From assembly GCF_900007165.1 (NCBI RefSeq), contig NZ_CYGY02000011.1, positions 62,001 to 126,000 of the forward strand: a DNA stretch of 64,000 bases. Reading direction: 5' to 3'. This DNA comes from Paraburkholderia piptadeniae. GTDB lineage: Bacteria > Pseudomonadota > Gammaproteobacteria > Burkholderiales > Burkholderiaceae. A program made the translations under genes and the position numbers. Positions 36,731 through 45,463 of the stretch are shown piece after piece (the stretch's first letter is position 1; the number at the start of each line of letters is the position of its first letter). The notes beneath the pieces are model-generated. The model saw only the letters and a program-made list of their open reading frames with translations. It was not told where the DNA came from and made no database searches.

Positions 36731-37984
36731 ATGGCAGATGTATATCTGGACTTCGATCTTCATATCTGGACCGAGGGCGACGTGTATCGCGCAAGGGTTA
36801 GAGACTCTCCCGCCGGCACGACGCCGAGCGTGCCATTGCGCTTGCCTTTTCTCTCCGAGGAAACTGCGGAGGATCTGATTCAGCGCCTGGAAGACGCGAT
36901 CATCGATGGCAGAGGCAATCGCGCCGGGCCGCTGTCGAGTCAGGAAAAGATTCTTCGCGACTTTGGCAGCCGGGTATTTTGCGCCGTCTTCCGCGACAAC
37001 GAGCAGATCGCCAGTCGCTTTCGATCGAGCATGGACATCGCGCGCTCGAAGGAGCGGGTCGCTGGCCTGCGGCTCAAGCTCGGCGTCGAGCCGCCCGAAC
37101 TCGCGCTCCTGCCGTGGGAGTACCTCTTCGACGAGTCGGTCTTCGATCCCGGCACACCACAAAGCTATCTGTGCCTGCGTGATTTGTCGCCGCTCGTACG
37201 TTTCCTCGAAGTCAACGGCCCAGTGAAGAGCTCGCGTATCGTTGGTCCATTGCGCATTCTTGGGATGATCTCTAATCCGAACATTCCCGGGCGCAAGCAC
37301 CTGGACATCGGCGCGGAGAGGCTTGAACTCGAAGAAGCTGTCAGGAAGTTGGAGCCCAAGGTTCATTTCGAGTGGCTCACCAGCGGCACGCGCGAACACC
37401 TGTGCAACGCGATGCAGGACGGCCGCTGGCATGTGTTCCATTTCATCGGACATGGTGGCACCGATACAGAAATGGAAGACGGCAATGTGCGCAGTCGCGG
37501 CTACATCTTCATGGAAGACCGCCACTGCAATCCGGAAAAAGTCGACGCGGAAGACCTTGCTTATGCACTCGAAGGCAACGGCGACTTGCGCCTCGCCGTG
37601 CTGAACTGCTGCGACAGCGGACGCGGTTCCTCGTTCGCGAGCCCTGGGGCGCATCTGGTCCGTTGGGGCGTGCCACTCGTGGTGGCAATGCAGTTCGCCA
37701 TCTCCAATGGGTCTGCATCCGTGTTCGCGAAACGCTTCTACCGGGCGCTCATCAGCGGCCACTCCGTGGAACGGGCGATCACCAGCGCGCGGCGCGATGT
37801 GCGGTTCGAATCGCGCGTGGAATGGGGCATTCCGGTGCTGTTGACACGCACGGAAACGAGCACCAGTTTCGAAATCGATTCGACCGGTGAAGATTCCTCG
37901 GCACCCCTCGTGAAGAAAACCGCGCGCAACGCGCAGGCGCGCGCCGAACTACGGCAGCTCCTGGGGGTGGACGATCCGGCATAG
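36731..37984 (+). CDS. CHAT-domain (caspase-like) protease, short form
   Basis: A 417-residue protein. The N-terminal 130 residues are uncharacterised (VYLDFDLHIWTEGDVYRARV, LSEETAEDLIQRLEDA). LALLPWEYLFDE opens the CHAT fold, which contains the catalytic His in WHVFHFIGHGG (His241) and the catalytic Cys in LAVLNCCDSGRG (Cys293-Cys294, the second fitting the family position). GVPLVVAMQFAISNGSASVFAKRFYRALISG and VEWGIPVLLTR are the usual C-terminal CHAT strands. A short tail follows. It is the first gene of a tight operon with a membrane protein, a GYD protein and a second CHAT protein. Confidence 0.92.
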   Translation: MADVYLDFDLHIWTEGDVYRARVRDSPAGTTPSVPLRLPFLSEETAEDLIQRLEDAIIDGRGNRAGPLSSQEKILRDFGSRVFCAVFRDNEQIASRFRSSMDIARSKERVAGLRLKLGVEPPELALLPWEYLFDESVFDPGTPQSYLCLRDLSPLVRFLEVNGPVKSSRIVGPLRILGMISNPNIPGRKHLDIGAERLELEEAVRKLEPKVHFEWLTSGTREHLCNAMQDGRWHVFHFIGHGGTDTEMEDGNVRSRGYIFMEDRHCNPEKVDAEDLAYALEGNGDLRLAVLNCCDSGRGSSFASPGAHLVRWGVPLVVAMQFAISNGSASVFAKRFYRALISGHSVERAITSARRDVRFESRVEWGIPVLLTRTETSTSFEIDSTGEDSSAPLVKKTARNAQARAELRQLLGVDDPA

Positions 37985-38024
37985 CGAATGCTTGGCCGCG
38001 AAGTATTCGGACGGAGAAATCGTA

Positions 38025-39641
38025 ATGGACCTGCAATGGGAACTCAAGATCACGCTAGCCGCGGTGCCTGTTTTGCTGATCGCGTCACGCGTGTTCGGCG
38101 AACCGAGTTGGTCGCGCTCGTACACGACGGCCGCGCGCTACCGCGGCGCATGGCTGGCGTACATCGTATTGCATGTCATCATGCTCGTTGCGGTATGCGC
38201 CGCGCTGCGGCGCGGTTGGGGCGAGCAGGGTACGGTGTGGATCGGGCTCGGAATCATCATGCCGCTGAGCGCGTGCTCTGGGATTATGCGGCATCCGCGC
38301 GCGTGGCTGCACCGGCAGGCGGACATCCCATCGAAAGCCCACGACCTGGCCAAGGAGTTGGCGGAAGGCCGTTTCACCATCGACATGGCCACACGTGAGA
38401 ACGCGAAGCGGCTCCTTGTCAAGCGCGGTGTGGATGTCGACGACGAGTGGGCCGGACTCGACGTTCCCGCGCAACGGCTTCTGGACGCCACCGCGCTGTT
38501 CCTTGCGCTGTGCCGATGGCAAAGCGACCGCCATTACAGGTTCTTTATGCGCGAGGCGGACAACGAGTTCTATGCGTTGCGATGCCATTTCGATCAGTTG
38601 TCCTTGCGCATCCCCCGCACATTTGATTCGATCCGGTGCATCGGCGAGATGTTGCACCTGTTCCGTGGTGATCGTGACGCCGATGCAAACGCTCCCATCG
38701 TCGAATTCCAAGGCATTTCCCGTCGCGTGGTGAACGACCTGATCATGGACGCGTGCAAGGACATTACCGCCTTCTATGACGAAGCGTGCCTGTTTGCCGC
38801 TCGCGGTGCGCTAGTGCGCCACGTGAGCGGGCGGAGGCGTGCGGCGCTTCTGCACGCCATGGGCTTCGAATATGAAGATGACTTGCGGCCCACGCCACTC
38901 GGCGTGCTAGCCAAGGCCGGGCTGTTGCTATACGCGGGCATCTGGTCGGTCACGCTGATCCTGCCGAATCAGATCCCGCAGCATGATCACCACATCCAGG
39001 ACATAAGCAACGCGGCGCGCGTAGCCATGATCACCATCATCGTGCTGACGGCACTCGGCATCACTATCTTCACCAAACAGCGCTGGGGCTTTGCCAACGC
39101 GGGTCTCGACGGGCGCACACCTCTGCGCTTTCTCATTGGCGCAGGCGTGTGTGCGTCGCTGTTTGCCACCGTGGTCAATCTGGCGACCGGCGCGCTACTT
39201 CTGGGCGGTTGGCACGGCGCACTCGTGCGGCTTTCGTTCGGGTGGCCTTTCCTGCATTTTTCGGGCGTCACGGCCATCGCCGTCGGCTGGTTGGTGCAAG
39301 ACCATCGCTGGCGACGCACACCGCGCGCCGGCATGCGGCGGCTCTTTGACGCCTTACTGCTGTCGTTGGTGTGGATCGTCGCGAGCAGCCTGAGCGTGCT
39401 GATGATGAACGTGGCGGCGTTCGATCACGGCTCGGTCGCCGACCGCCTCCTCATGGCGCTGAACAATGCGCCGCCGATATTGGGTCCTGGTGTGCGTTAC
39501 GGCATGCCGTTCGTCAGTCTTGTGTTTGGCGCCGTGATCGGCGCGACGGTTGCGGAGTCCGTACGACGCGTCTATCCACGCGAGCGCGCGCCCCACGTGC
39601 GCACCGGTTTCGGCACAGCCAGCAGCGGTGTCGGCGCCTAG
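38025..39641 (+). CDS. Nine-segment membrane protein of the CHAT operon
   Basis: A 538-residue protein not recognised as a known family. Three N-terminal membrane helices (ITLAAVPVLLIASRVF, AWLAYIVLHVIMLVAVCAAL, VWIGLGIIMPLSACSGIM) are followed by a cytoplasmic or periplasmic region of about 200 residues and then about six helices from residue 290 (AKAGLLLYAGIWSVTLIL through FVSLVFGAVIGATVAESV). An ATG eight bases behind ACGGAG was preferred to an upstream TTG. It lies 40 bases after one CHAT gene and 43 before the GYD gene, so it is probably the membrane partner or effector pore of the system. Confidence 0.8.
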   Translation: MDLQWELKITLAAVPVLLIASRVFGEPSWSRSYTTAARYRGAWLAYIVLHVIMLVAVCAALRRGWGEQGTVWIGLGIIMPLSACSGIMRHPRAWLHRQADIPSKAHDLAKELAEGRFTIDMATRENAKRLLVKRGVDVDDEWAGLDVPAQRLLDATALFLALCRWQSDRHYRFFMREADNEFYALRCHFDQLSLRIPRTFDSIRCIGEMLHLFRGDRDADANAPIVEFQGISRRVVNDLIMDACKDITAFYDEACLFAARGALVRHVSGRRRAALLHAMGFEYEDDLRPTPLGVLAKAGLLLYAGIWSVTLILPNQIPQHDHHIQDISNAARVAMITIIVLTALGITIFTKQRWGFANAGLDGRTPLRFLIGAGVCASLFATVVNLATGALLLGGWHGALVRLSFGWPFLHFSGVTAIAVGWLVQDHRWRRTPRAGMRRLFDALLLSLVWIVASSLSVLMMNVAAFDHGSVADRLLMALNNAPPILGPGVRYGMPFVSLVFGAVIGATVAESVRRVYPRERAPHVRTGFGTASSGVGA

Positions 39642-39684
39642 GCACACTGCGCACGCCCGCCTTCGTTCGGTAAGGAGCACCACC

Positions 39685-40050
39685 ATGCCCTTCTATCTGC
39701 ATCAATGGCGCTACAAGGACGCGCAAATCCGTTCGATGCTGCTTGAACCCGAGGATCGCGCCGAAGTAATTCGCGCCGCCACCGAGGCGTTCGGCGGCAC
39801 GCTGCACCACTTCTTCTATAGCTTCGGCGAATATGACGGCGTGGCGATCTCCGAGTATCCCGACAATGAGACCGCGCTCGCGAGCCTGATGTCCATCTTC
39901 GCGCAAGGCCGCATCAGCGAAGTGCATACGACACTGCTCTTCCATGCCGATGAAGGCTTGAGATCGCTGCAATTGGCGCGCGAAGTCATCGGCCCGACGG
40001 ATTCCCGGGCACGAACGGGCAGGCGCAGCGCGTCCAAGGCAAAAATTTAG
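39685..40050 (+). CDS. GYD-domain-like protein
   Basis: A 121-residue protein starting MPFYLHQWRYKDAQIRSMLL, seven bases behind AAGGAG. It fits the GYD domain: an LEPEDRAEVIRAATEAFGG helix, LHHFFYSFGEYDGVAISEYPD (the GYD-like motif is GEYDG) and MSIFAQGRISEVHTTLLF. The fold is a small ferredoxin-like dimeric barrel. The C-terminal 25 residues are basic and disordered. It is placed between the membrane protein and the large CHAT protein, an unusual context for GYD. Confidence 0.82.
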   Translation: MPFYLHQWRYKDAQIRSMLLEPEDRAEVIRAATEAFGGTLHHFFYSFGEYDGVAISEYPDNETALASLMSIFAQGRISEVHTTLLFHADEGLRSLQLAREVIGPTDSRARTGRRSASKAKI

Positions 40051-40068
40051 TGATTCGGAGCCACGCTC

Positions 40069-42219
40069 ATGCTTAAGCCAGCCTTGACGCTCGATGCCAG
40101 CATGTCTCCAGCGGCCGTGCTCGAGCGGCTAGCGATGAACGGCTTCTGGAAACATCCCGGTGATAACGGCGCGGCACAATACCTCAAGCGCGCCAGCAAG
40201 CGTACGGGCAAGCCGGTCGAGGAAATCGCCAAGTTCCGGGGGAGGCCGCTCGATGCAATGCTCGCAGCAATTCGCGCGCAACACGGCTCACATGTATGCT
40301 GGTACGTGAAGCCTTTGGACGAAGTCATCAATATCTGTCTGGCTCATCCGCACAGCGTGAACCTGTGGCGTTTGTTAGCACGGTCGAGAACACCCGCAGC
40401 GGATGTCGTCACGTTCAGAGCCGGAACCCTTGGGCCATATTCGGTCGTGCTCGACGGTCATGAAGCCATTGCGGCAGAAATCAACATCCCAAGAGTCGAC
40501 ATGTCCCTGCCGGTGGAATCCCCACGCAGCGAAGCAGATCGGCAACTGCGAGACGCCGCGGTACTCTCCGGCGCTGCCATGGCCGATCCGCCGCGCCCGC
40601 GCACGCCGGCCAACGTCAAGGCGTGGCCGCGCATCGACGCGCCGGACATAGTGCACGCTGGCACACCTTTCACGGTGACAGTGGGATTTTCCGACCGTAA
40701 TCAGTCTGGCGTGGCGGGCGCGCAAGTCGTCATCCCGTCGCCCGAGGATGGCGCGCCGATCGACATGACTGTGCAACTCTCAGCGGCAATGGGCGTGCGC
40801 GCGTGCGCCGGATGGACACGTCCATTGCGGTTCCGCCCGGACAAGATCGCGAACGCTCAAGTCACTTTCGAACTCGTGGGGGACGTTGCGCCTACGGCCG
40901 AACCGCTGCTCACCATGCTCGAAGTCCGCTACGTCGTCGGGGGCACCGTGACCGGCATCGCATCCCGGGCGCTCACGATCGTCGATGGGCACGGGTCGCG
41001 CATTGTGAAGCCGTCCACCAATGCTGGCATGCAAAACGAAGCGCCGCCTGTCTCGTTCACGAGCGATGCCGACGCCCCCGATCTAACCATCGAGATCGCC
41101 AAGCCCGACCGCAACGCGGCAAACGGACAATACGTGTGCACGCTCGTTTCACCGCACCGGCTTCGCACGGAGCGCGGGCCGTTCCATATCGATCTCGGTC
41201 AGGACGCCAAGACGCTTGCGAAGGAACTCGTCGAGGAAGTGCGCATGACAAGCGGCGATGCGCTCCTCGACCTGACGCTCGAATCGCATGGGCGTCTCAT
41301 TGCCGAACGCCTGCCTGCACAGGTGTTCCAGGCAATCGCGGAAGTCGCGCAGCACTGCGCGCCAAAAACGCCCGCGGTGTTGATCGTCAGCGCCGAACCT
41401 TACGTGCCGTGGGAACTGGCGTGGATGGACTCGCCCATCGATGCGTCACAACCCGGCTGGCTCGGCTGCCAGACATTGCTCGGGCGCTGGCTGCGCATCG
41501 GCGACAGCTACGTAACGCCCACGGGCATACTCAGACCGTCGGCTCAGCCGGTGGCCAGCATTGGCGTGCGCAATCTGGCGGTAATGGCCGCGTGGTACAA
41601 GCTTGAGAGCGGCCTGCGTCGCCTGAAGAAAGCCGAGGACGAGGCGCGCGCGCTCGCGAAGAGCCATGCCGCATGCGAAATGGAAGCGACCTCGGAGGCC
41701 GTGCGGGACCTTTTGCAGCGAACGCTCGGCCGACTGTTTCCTTCCGTCGACGGGGTGGAAGCCGTGCATTTCGCCGGCCACGGCGACTTCGACCCCGCGC
41801 GGCCAGATGCATCGGCATTGTTCCTGTCGAACGGCACGCCATTGCGCTCAACGGTGTTTCGCGCGGCCAGGTACGGCGGCGTGCTGCAACCGCTGATGTT
41901 CCTGAACGCCTGCATGCTCGGCATCGGCGGCGAACTGCTCGGTGACATGGGGGGCTTTCCGGGCAACGCTTTGCGTGGCGGCTTCGGCGGTGTCCTGAGC
42001 GCCCTCTGGGAAGTGGATGATCAGGTGGCGCACGACATCGCCCTAGAGTTCTGGAAGCGGGCGTTGCCGCCGCCACCGGCACGCGGCGAGCCAGTTGGCG
42101 CCATCCTGCGGTCGCTACGCGGGAAATATCGGAACGAGGCAAAAGCGTCGCCGGAATCGACTTACCTCGCCTACGTATACTATGGACATCCGCGTCTGAC
42201 GCTGACGCGCGTCGCCTAG
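40069..42219 (+). CDS. CHAT-domain (caspase-like) protein, long form
   Basis: A 716-residue protein. Residues 1-140 form an uncharacterised helical region (SPAAVLERLAMNGFWKHPGD). Residues 195-315 look like a beta-sandwich (DIVHAGTPFTVTVGFSD to VGGTVTGIASRALTIVDG). Residues 340-430 form another mixed segment (GQYVCTLVSPHRLRTERGPF). The C-terminal CHAT domain has the catalytic His in AVHFAGHGDFD (His571), Cys in PLMFLNACMLGIGG (Cys615), GGVLSALWEVDDQVAHDIALEFW and the closing YYGHPRLTL block. It is the last gene of the operon, 18 bases after the GYD gene, with a GGAG site upstream. No signal peptide. Substrate unknown; neighbours in the operon are candidates. Confidence 0.92.
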   Translation: MLKPALTLDASMSPAAVLERLAMNGFWKHPGDNGAAQYLKRASKRTGKPVEEIAKFRGRPLDAMLAAIRAQHGSHVCWYVKPLDEVINICLAHPHSVNLWRLLARSRTPAADVVTFRAGTLGPYSVVLDGHEAIAAEINIPRVDMSLPVESPRSEADRQLRDAAVLSGAAMADPPRPRTPANVKAWPRIDAPDIVHAGTPFTVTVGFSDRNQSGVAGAQVVIPSPEDGAPIDMTVQLSAAMGVRACAGWTRPLRFRPDKIANAQVTFELVGDVAPTAEPLLTMLEVRYVVGGTVTGIASRALTIVDGHGSRIVKPSTNAGMQNEAPPVSFTSDADAPDLTIEIAKPDRNAANGQYVCTLVSPHRLRTERGPFHIDLGQDAKTLAKELVEEVRMTSGDALLDLTLESHGRLIAERLPAQVFQAIAEVAQHCAPKTPAVLIVSAEPYVPWELAWMDSPIDASQPGWLGCQTLLGRWLRIGDSYVTPTGILRPSAQPVASIGVRNLAVMAAWYKLESGLRRLKKAEDEARALAKSHAACEMEATSEAVRDLLQRTLGRLFPSVDGVEAVHFAGHGDFDPARPDASALFLSNGTPLRSTVFRAARYGGVLQPLMFLNACMLGIGGELLGDMGGFPGNALRGGFGGVLSALWEVDDQVAHDIALEFWKRALPPPPARGEPVGAILRSLRGKYRNEAKASPESTYLAYVYYGHPRLTLTRVA

Positions 42220-42794
42220 TTCCGATGACCTTGTCCGTGTGAACGTCTTGTTCAACAAGGATCAGCCATTTAGCCCACCACCACTATCGGAGCTGGTACA
42301 GCGCGAGTGGATCAACGTCGTCGCCTCCGAAGCATATGTTGGAACAATGCCGAATAGCTGATTCGGAGCCCGGAAATTCGACTGATGAACGACCGCTTTA
42401 CAGATAACCATCGGGCAGCTTTGGGGCTTGGGTCGGGAGTGTGAGTTCGCTGATGCAGGAAACTGCCTCCGGCTGCTCGATGCAGGCACCGTCAGCAATC
42501 CGACACATTGCTGAAGTAGAGCACGGCCCGCTCCAATGTCGGGTAGGGCCGAAATGCGCTCATAGGCTTCCCGGAGGCAACCAGCGCCAACTGCTGTCGC
42601 AAGGTCCCGCCAGATTTAACTACCACCATCATCGATCGTCTCACACCCATACCTCGCCCGAAATCAACTGCCACGAACTCTGTTCGCGTTCATGGCGCAA
42701 GAATCGTTGGCAAACCCGCATTCAAATCGAATGTCAATCGGGCGCTGAGACCCGTCGAGGCGTGAGAGCGACCTACCGCACGAGAAAGCGCCCT
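42220..42794. other. Intergenic region after the CHAT operon
   Basis: No gene is supported. The first 200 bases are AT-richer. Frames here have random composition. It holds the 3' ends of the CHAT operon and of the reverse-strand MFS gene; no strong terminator hairpin was found. Confidence 0.45.
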
Positions 42795-44144
42795 TCAGTC
42801 GATCGGCCGCCCTGCCGTCTCGCGAATAAACGGCAGCGCCAGCAGCGACACCAGCCCGCAACCGATCAGGTACCACGCGGGCGCGAGGGTATTGCCCGAC
42901 AGTTGAATCAGCCATGTCGCAAAGAACTGCGCGAAGCCGCCGAAGATCGACACGCCGAGGCAATAAACAATCGACATCCCGGTCGCGCGAATCTCACGCG
43001 GAAACATCTCGGGCAGCATGACGATATTGGGCACAGCCGTGAATGCGACCAGGACGCCCAGCGCAGCAACCACAGCCAGCAACACAGGCACAGTCGGCGC
43101 GGCATTGATGACCATGAACGCGGGATACACCGCCGCAATCAGCAACGCGCGCGAGATCCACAGCACGCGCTTGCGTCCATAGCGATCCGACAGCGAGCCA
43201 GCGAACGGCGAGCAGATCACCGTGACAAACGCCGCCGTCCACGACGCCCACAACGCAAGCGACATCGGCAGATGCAGGATCTTGATCGCGTACGTCGACA
43301 GATAGAACAGCACGATGTAATTCGCCGCCGTGCCGCCGATCGTTGTCACGACGCCCGTCGTGATCACGCCCAAGTGCGTGCCGAAGATCTCGCGCACAGG
43401 CCGCGCGACCGTCGATGCCTCGATGGCTGGCGTCTCTTCCGACGATGCAGGCACCGGCAGCGTTTCGTCGAGATGTCGCCGGATGTACACGCCGATCGGC
43501 CCCATCGCCATGCCGATCACGAACGGCACGCGCCAGCCCCAGCTTTCTAGCGCATGCGTCGACAGCATCGCCGCGAGCGCGACGCCCAGCAGCGAGCCGA
43601 CCACCGTGTTCAAGCCCTGGCTCACGAACTGCCAGCTGCCGTAGAAACCGCGCGTGCGGTCGCTGCCATATTCCATCAACAGCGACGTCGATGCGCCGAT
43701 CTCGCCGCCCAACGCGAAGCCCTGGATCAGCCGTGCGAGGATCACGAGCGCAGGCGCTGCGAGTCCGATCGATGCATACGTCGGCGCGAAGGCGATGATC
43801 GCGGAGCCGAGCGTCATCAGCCAGAGCGTGAGACTCATCGCCGCCTTGCGCCCTGCCCGGTCAGCATACGCGCCGAGCACCACGCCGCCCACGGGCCGCA
43901 TGATGAAGCCGACGCCGAACGTGCCGACCGCGAGCATCAGTTGTGCAAGCTGCCCTTCGACCGGGAAATACAGTTTGCCGATAATCGTCGCGAAGAAGCT
44001 ATAAATCGTGAAGTCGAAAAATTCGAGGCCGTTGCCGAGCGTGATTGCGGCAATCGCTTTCGCGTGGCTCACGTGCCGCGGTTGAGCGTCGCTCGTCGAC
44101 GCGTTGTTGTTTGGCGTGGAAGCCGATGCGGCTGTGTACGTCAT
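42795..44144 (-). CDS. MFS transporter, metabolite:H+ symporter (MHS) family
   Basis: A 449-residue twelve-segment transporter. Family marks are LGNGLEFFDFTIYSFFAT at the N terminus, the RPVGGVVLGAYADRAGRKAAM loop 2-3 motif, RLIQGFALGGEIGASTSLLMEY and GSLSDRYGRKRVLWIS in the second half. These fit the MHS group that takes up organic acids such as citrate, alpha-ketoglutarate, shikimate or aromatic acids. A GGGAGG site precedes the ATG. It lies 18 bases after the M20 hydrolase gene and is probably co-transcribed, importing the amidohydrolase substrate. Confidence 0.92.
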   Translation of the reverse strand: MTYTAASASTPNNNASTSDAQPRHVSHAKAIAAITLGNGLEFFDFTIYSFFATIIGKLYFPVEGQLAQLMLAVGTFGVGFIMRPVGGVVLGAYADRAGRKAAMSLTLWLMTLGSAIIAFAPTYASIGLAAPALVILARLIQGFALGGEIGASTSLLMEYGSDRTRGFYGSWQFVSQGLNTVVGSLLGVALAAMLSTHALESWGWRVPFVIGMAMGPIGVYIRRHLDETLPVPASSEETPAIEASTVARPVREIFGTHLGVITTGVVTTIGGTAANYIVLFYLSTYAIKILHLPMSLALWASWTAAFVTVICSPFAGSLSDRYGRKRVLWISRALLIAAVYPAFMVINAAPTVPVLLAVVAALGVLVAFTAVPNIVMLPEMFPREIRATGMSIVYCLGVSIFGGFAQFFATWLIQLSGNTLAPAWYLIGCGLVSLLALPFIRETAGRPID

Positions 44145-44162
44145 GTCTGCCTCCCGAACGCG

Positions 44163-45335
44163 TCAGGCCAGAAACGCCTGCACAAGACGCACCCAGTAGG
44201 CGGCGCCCGTCGCGAGGCAATCGTCGTTGAAGTCGTAGCCGGGATTGTGGACCATGCAGCCGCCCTCCCCGTCCCCATTGCCGATGATCAGATACGCACC
44301 CGCGCATTTTTCGAGCATGAACGCGAAGTCTTCGCTGCCCGTCAATGGCTGCATGTTGTCGATCAGGCCATCGTCGCCGACCCACTCGCGCGCGACTTGC
44401 GTTGCGAAGGCCGTCATCTGCGCATCGTTGACGAGCACCGGGTAACGGCGCTGATAGTCGATCTCGGCGCGCGCGTTATACACGGACGCCTGTCCGTGAA
44501 CCACTTCCTGAATGCGCGTCTCCAGATATCCGCGCACGTCAGGCTTAAGAGCGCGCACAGAGAGACGCATTTCCGCCGTTTCGGGAATCACGTTCGGCGC
44601 TTCGCCTGCGTGAATCGCGCCGACGGTGATGATCGCCACGTCGAGCGGCGCGACGTTGCGCGACACGATGGTTTGCAGGGTCAGCACGATCTGCGAACAC
44701 ACGACGACGGGATCGACGGCCTTGTGCGGCACCGCTCCGTGACCGCCGCGCCCCGTCACCTTGACGATGACGGTATCCGACGACGCCATGAACGGCCCCG
44801 GCAAAAAGCCGAACTTGCCCGTCGGATGACCGGGCATGTTGTGCATCGCGAACACGGCGTCGCACGGGAACTTGTCGAAGAGGCCGTCCTCGATCATTTT
44901 CTTCGCACCCGCGAGGCCTTCTTCGGCGGGCTGGAAAATCACGTTCAGCGTGCCGTCGAACGAGCGTTCCTGCGCGAGGTGCTTCGCCGCGGCGAGCAGC
45001 ATCGCGGTGTGGCCGTCGTGGCCGCATGCGTGCATCTTGCCGGGCAGCTTGCTCGCGTATGACAGGCCCGTCTGTTCGTGAATGGGGAGCGCGTCCATGT
45101 CGGCGCGCAGGCCCAGCTTGCGCTCACCGTTGCCAACTTTCAGTTGCCCGACGACGCCCGTCTTGCCCAACCCGCGCGTCACGGTGTAGCCCCATTGGTT
45201 GAGCTTCGCAGCGACCAGATCGCCCGTGACGTGCTCTTCGTAAGCAAGCTCGGGATGGGCGTGAATCTGGCGGCGCAAGGCAATCATTTCTTCTTCGAGA
45301 CCGGCGATGCCGGCGGGGATGACCATCGTGTTCAC
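44163..45335 (-). CDS. M20 family amidohydrolase (hippurate hydrolase-like)
   Basis: A 390-residue peptidase M20D/aminoacylase-type enzyme. It has IHAHPELAYEEH, LRADMDALPIHEQTG, MHACGHDGHTAMLL (metal ligands His and Asp), FQPAEEGLAGAKKMI (catalytic and ligand Glu), GRGGHGAVPHKAVDP dimerisation region and GSEDFAFMLEKC near the end. A GTG six bases behind GGAGA was chosen; the ATG three codons later has no site. It would cleave an N-acyl or N-aroyl amino acid in the cytoplasm. It is divergent from a LysR regulator across a region with two inverted repeats. Confidence 0.92.
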   Translation of the reverse strand: MNTMVIPAGIAGLEEEMIALRRQIHAHPELAYEEHVTGDLVAAKLNQWGYTVTRGLGKTGVVGQLKVGNGERKLGLRADMDALPIHEQTGLSYASKLPGKMHACGHDGHTAMLLAAAKHLAQERSFDGTLNVIFQPAEEGLAGAKKMIEDGLFDKFPCDAVFAMHNMPGHPTGKFGFLPGPFMASSDTVIVKVTGRGGHGAVPHKAVDPVVVCSQIVLTLQTIVSRNVAPLDVAIITVGAIHAGEAPNVIPETAEMRLSVRALKPDVRGYLETRIQEVVHGQASVYNARAEIDYQRRYPVLVNDAQMTAFATQVAREWVGDDGLIDNMQPLTGSEDFAFMLEKCAGAYLIIGNGDGEGGCMVHNPGYDFNDDCLATGAAYWVRLVQAFLA

Positions 45336-45375
45336 GCTGCTGTCTCCATAGATTGTCTGTGCGCCCAGCATAGCC

Positions 45376-45409
45376 AACCGTTTTTTTGACGGGCAGACGG
45401 GAAACGGTT
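45376..45409. promoter_or_regulatory. Perfect inverted repeat AACCGTTT-n18-AAACGGTT
   Basis: Eight-base perfect arms at 45376-45383 and 45402-45409 lie in the divergent M20/LysR promoter region. Their position close to the M20 leader suggests an activation or repression site, for example one half of a long LysR footprint. Confidence 0.55.
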
Positions 45410-45412
45410 ACG

Positions 45413-45433
45413 GTGGCAACCAACAGTTGCCAC
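45413..45433. promoter_or_regulatory. Perfect palindrome GTGGCAAC-n5-GTTGCCAC, likely LysR operator
   Basis: Eight-base arms separated by five bases, 30 bases before the LysR start codon. LysR regulators bind interrupted palindromes of the T-N11-A class in exactly this place and autoregulate their own gene, so this is the best operator candidate. It is adjacent to the other inverted repeat. Confidence 0.65.
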
Positions 45434-45463
45434 TCGCGATGCCACCCTGCATACGTCCGACAG

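Noticed and set aside
43554..45062. 502-codon forward frame opposite the MHS transporter and M20 hydrolase genes
   Set aside because: Composition is Arg/His-rich and motif-free, while the reverse strand encodes two complete known families.
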